64,000 nucleotides of DNA from Perlabentimonas sp034003245 (GTDB taxonomy: Bacteria; Bacteroidota; Bacteroidia; Bacteroidales; Tenuifilaceae): assembly GCA_034003245.1 (NCBI GenBank), contig JAVEYY010000006.1, forward strand, positions 1 through 64,000, read 5' to 3'. A program made the translations under genes and the position numbers. A model generated the notes under the pieces. That model searched no databases. It saw only the letters and a program-made list of their open reading frames with translations, and was not told the origin of the DNA. This document shows, one piece after another, positions 63,332-64,000 of the stretch (positions are counted from its first letter, which is position 1; each line of letters opens with the position of its first letter).

Positions 63332-63412
63332 ACTTTTAGGGGTGCCTTAATACAACGGGCTGAGATCACACCCTTGGAACCTGATCCGGGTAGTTCCGGC
63401 GAAGGGAAAAAG
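63332..63412 (+). ncRNA. TPP riboswitch (THI element)
   Basis: The conserved core is present: aggggtgcc, then ggctgagatcacaccc, then ttggaacctgatccgggtag and ttccggcgaaggga. These are the pyrimidine- and pyrophosphate-sensing helices of the thiamin pyrophosphate riboswitch. No strong terminator follows before the start codon about 150 nt downstream, so control may act on translation or on a weaker hairpin. Confidence 0.93.
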
Positions 63413-63560
63413 AGTCTTCTTTATTCAACCTTCACGTATTAAACCCCTTTTTCTGGTTGCTGAATGCCTTGTGAATGCTGGTAAGCGGACTGTGCACACC
63501 CTTTCCTATCACATGGTATTTGAGCAGGCAATTCACTAACCATTAAAAGGATTCTTTGAG

Positions 63561-64000
63561 ATGAAAAGATTTGTTCTACTGCTGCTGATCACGCAGCTTG
63601 CATGGCTCGCCAGTGCAACTCCGACCGAAGGCGAGGGAATATACAGAATTACGGGTCGTGTGCTCGACAACGAGGACAATCCACTGGTTGGTGCAGTGGT
63701 TGCGGTGGAAAACTCGCTACTGGGTACATCAACAGCGGCCAATGGAGCCTTTACCCTGACACTTCGACGAACAGGCACTTATGAACTGTCAGCATCGTTT
63801 ATGGGCTATGGCAAGGAGACTAAGCAGGTTGTGGTGGATGGTGATATAACCATCGATTTTACCCTTACCCCCGAGGCCATTATGGGCGAGGCGGTAATTG
63901 TTAGCGCAACCCGTGCCAGTAGCCGGATGCCCATTGCCCAAACCAATATTGATGCTGCCGAACTGGAGCGCCAAAAGTCGGGATCGGATATTCCTTATCT
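63561..64000 (+). CDS. TonB-dependent receptor, N-terminal part (truncated by window end)
   Basis: The ATG at 63561 opens a frame running off the window (146 codons visible). It has a signal peptide (MKRFVLLLLITQLAWLASA), a CarboxypepD_reg-like domain (YRITGRVLDNEDNPLVGAVVAVE, FTLTLRRTGTYELSASFMGYG) and the start of a plug domain (GEAVIVSATRASSRMPIAQTNI). This is the N-terminus of an outer-membrane receptor. Control by the TPP riboswitch points to uptake of thiamin or a precursor across the outer membrane. The first ten codons follow a purine-rich gattctttgag leader. Confidence 0.88.
   Translation, partial: MKRFVLLLLITQLAWLASATPTEGEGIYRITGRVLDNEDNPLVGAVVAVENSLLGTSTAANGAFTLTLRRTGTYELSASFMGYGKETKQVVVDGDITIDFTLTPEAIMGEAVIVSATRASSRMPIAQTNIDAAELERQKSGSDIPY

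Overview
The window comes from a member of the Bacteroidota. It has a SusC/SusD pair, a hybrid two-component regulator, lipoproteins with short lipoboxes, T9SS-type C-terminal sorting domains on three secreted proteins, and TAnnTTTG-type promoter elements instead of sigma70 -10 boxes. The sorting domains and the katG gene fit a free-living Bacteroidia lineage, such as Marinilabiliales or relatives, better than a gut Bacteroides. I cannot name the genus.

Most of the window is a pectin / polygalacturonate utilisation region. Left block (2.3-14.8 kb): uxaE-uxaC on the minus strand diverge from a LacI-type regulator followed by a uxuB-like SDR, uxuA, kdgK, a second PfkB kinase, a LarA-type racemase, pdxB and gnd. 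Middle block (21.4-29.3 kb): kduI-kduD-DUF4861 and a second LacI regulator on the minus strand, then eda and a TRAP transporter (dctP-Q-M) on the plus strand. Right block (29.3-48.7 kb): a giant hybrid sensor/AraC regulator, two PL1 pectate lyases, SusC, SusD, a DUF4957/DUF5123 surface protein, a GH105 hydrolase, a repeat-rich T9SS protein and a GH28 polygalacturonase. Together these encode surface depolymerisation, outer-membrane import, unsaturated-uronate release, inner-membrane import, and both routes to KDG (UxaC-UxaE-UxuB-UxuA for galacturonate, KduI-KduD for unsaturated galacturonate). KdgK and Eda then yield pyruvate and glyceraldehyde 3-phosphate. Two nearly identical promoter-operator modules (24384-24407 and 25647-25670) tie kduI and eda to one LacI-type regulator.

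Between and around these blocks lie katG, a cluster of small housekeeping or stress genes (VOC, DUF1801, YdeI-like, cysteine synthase-like, MGMT), a C69 dipeptidase and an AbgT transporter. The left edge (1-1.9 kb) looks like integron-cassette-type DNA: an attC-like palindrome, a frameshifted apolipoprotein N-acyltransferase-like gene, and the 3' end of a group II intron.

The most unusual locus is at 57.5-61.6 kb. It has a 57-residue peptide gene missed by length filters, a PqqD-like protein, an HprK-like kinase, and a single protein joining a SipW-type S26 peptidase to an ABC exporter. It has the logic of a ribosomally made, leader-processed and exported peptide but contains no recognisable classical RiPP cyclase or radical SAM enzyme. 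The window ends in a TPP riboswitch upstream of a truncated TonB-dependent receptor gene.

Intergenic regions are full of short tandem repeats (21-nt and 42-nt arrays, 8-9-nt microsatellites) and palindromic repeat elements.
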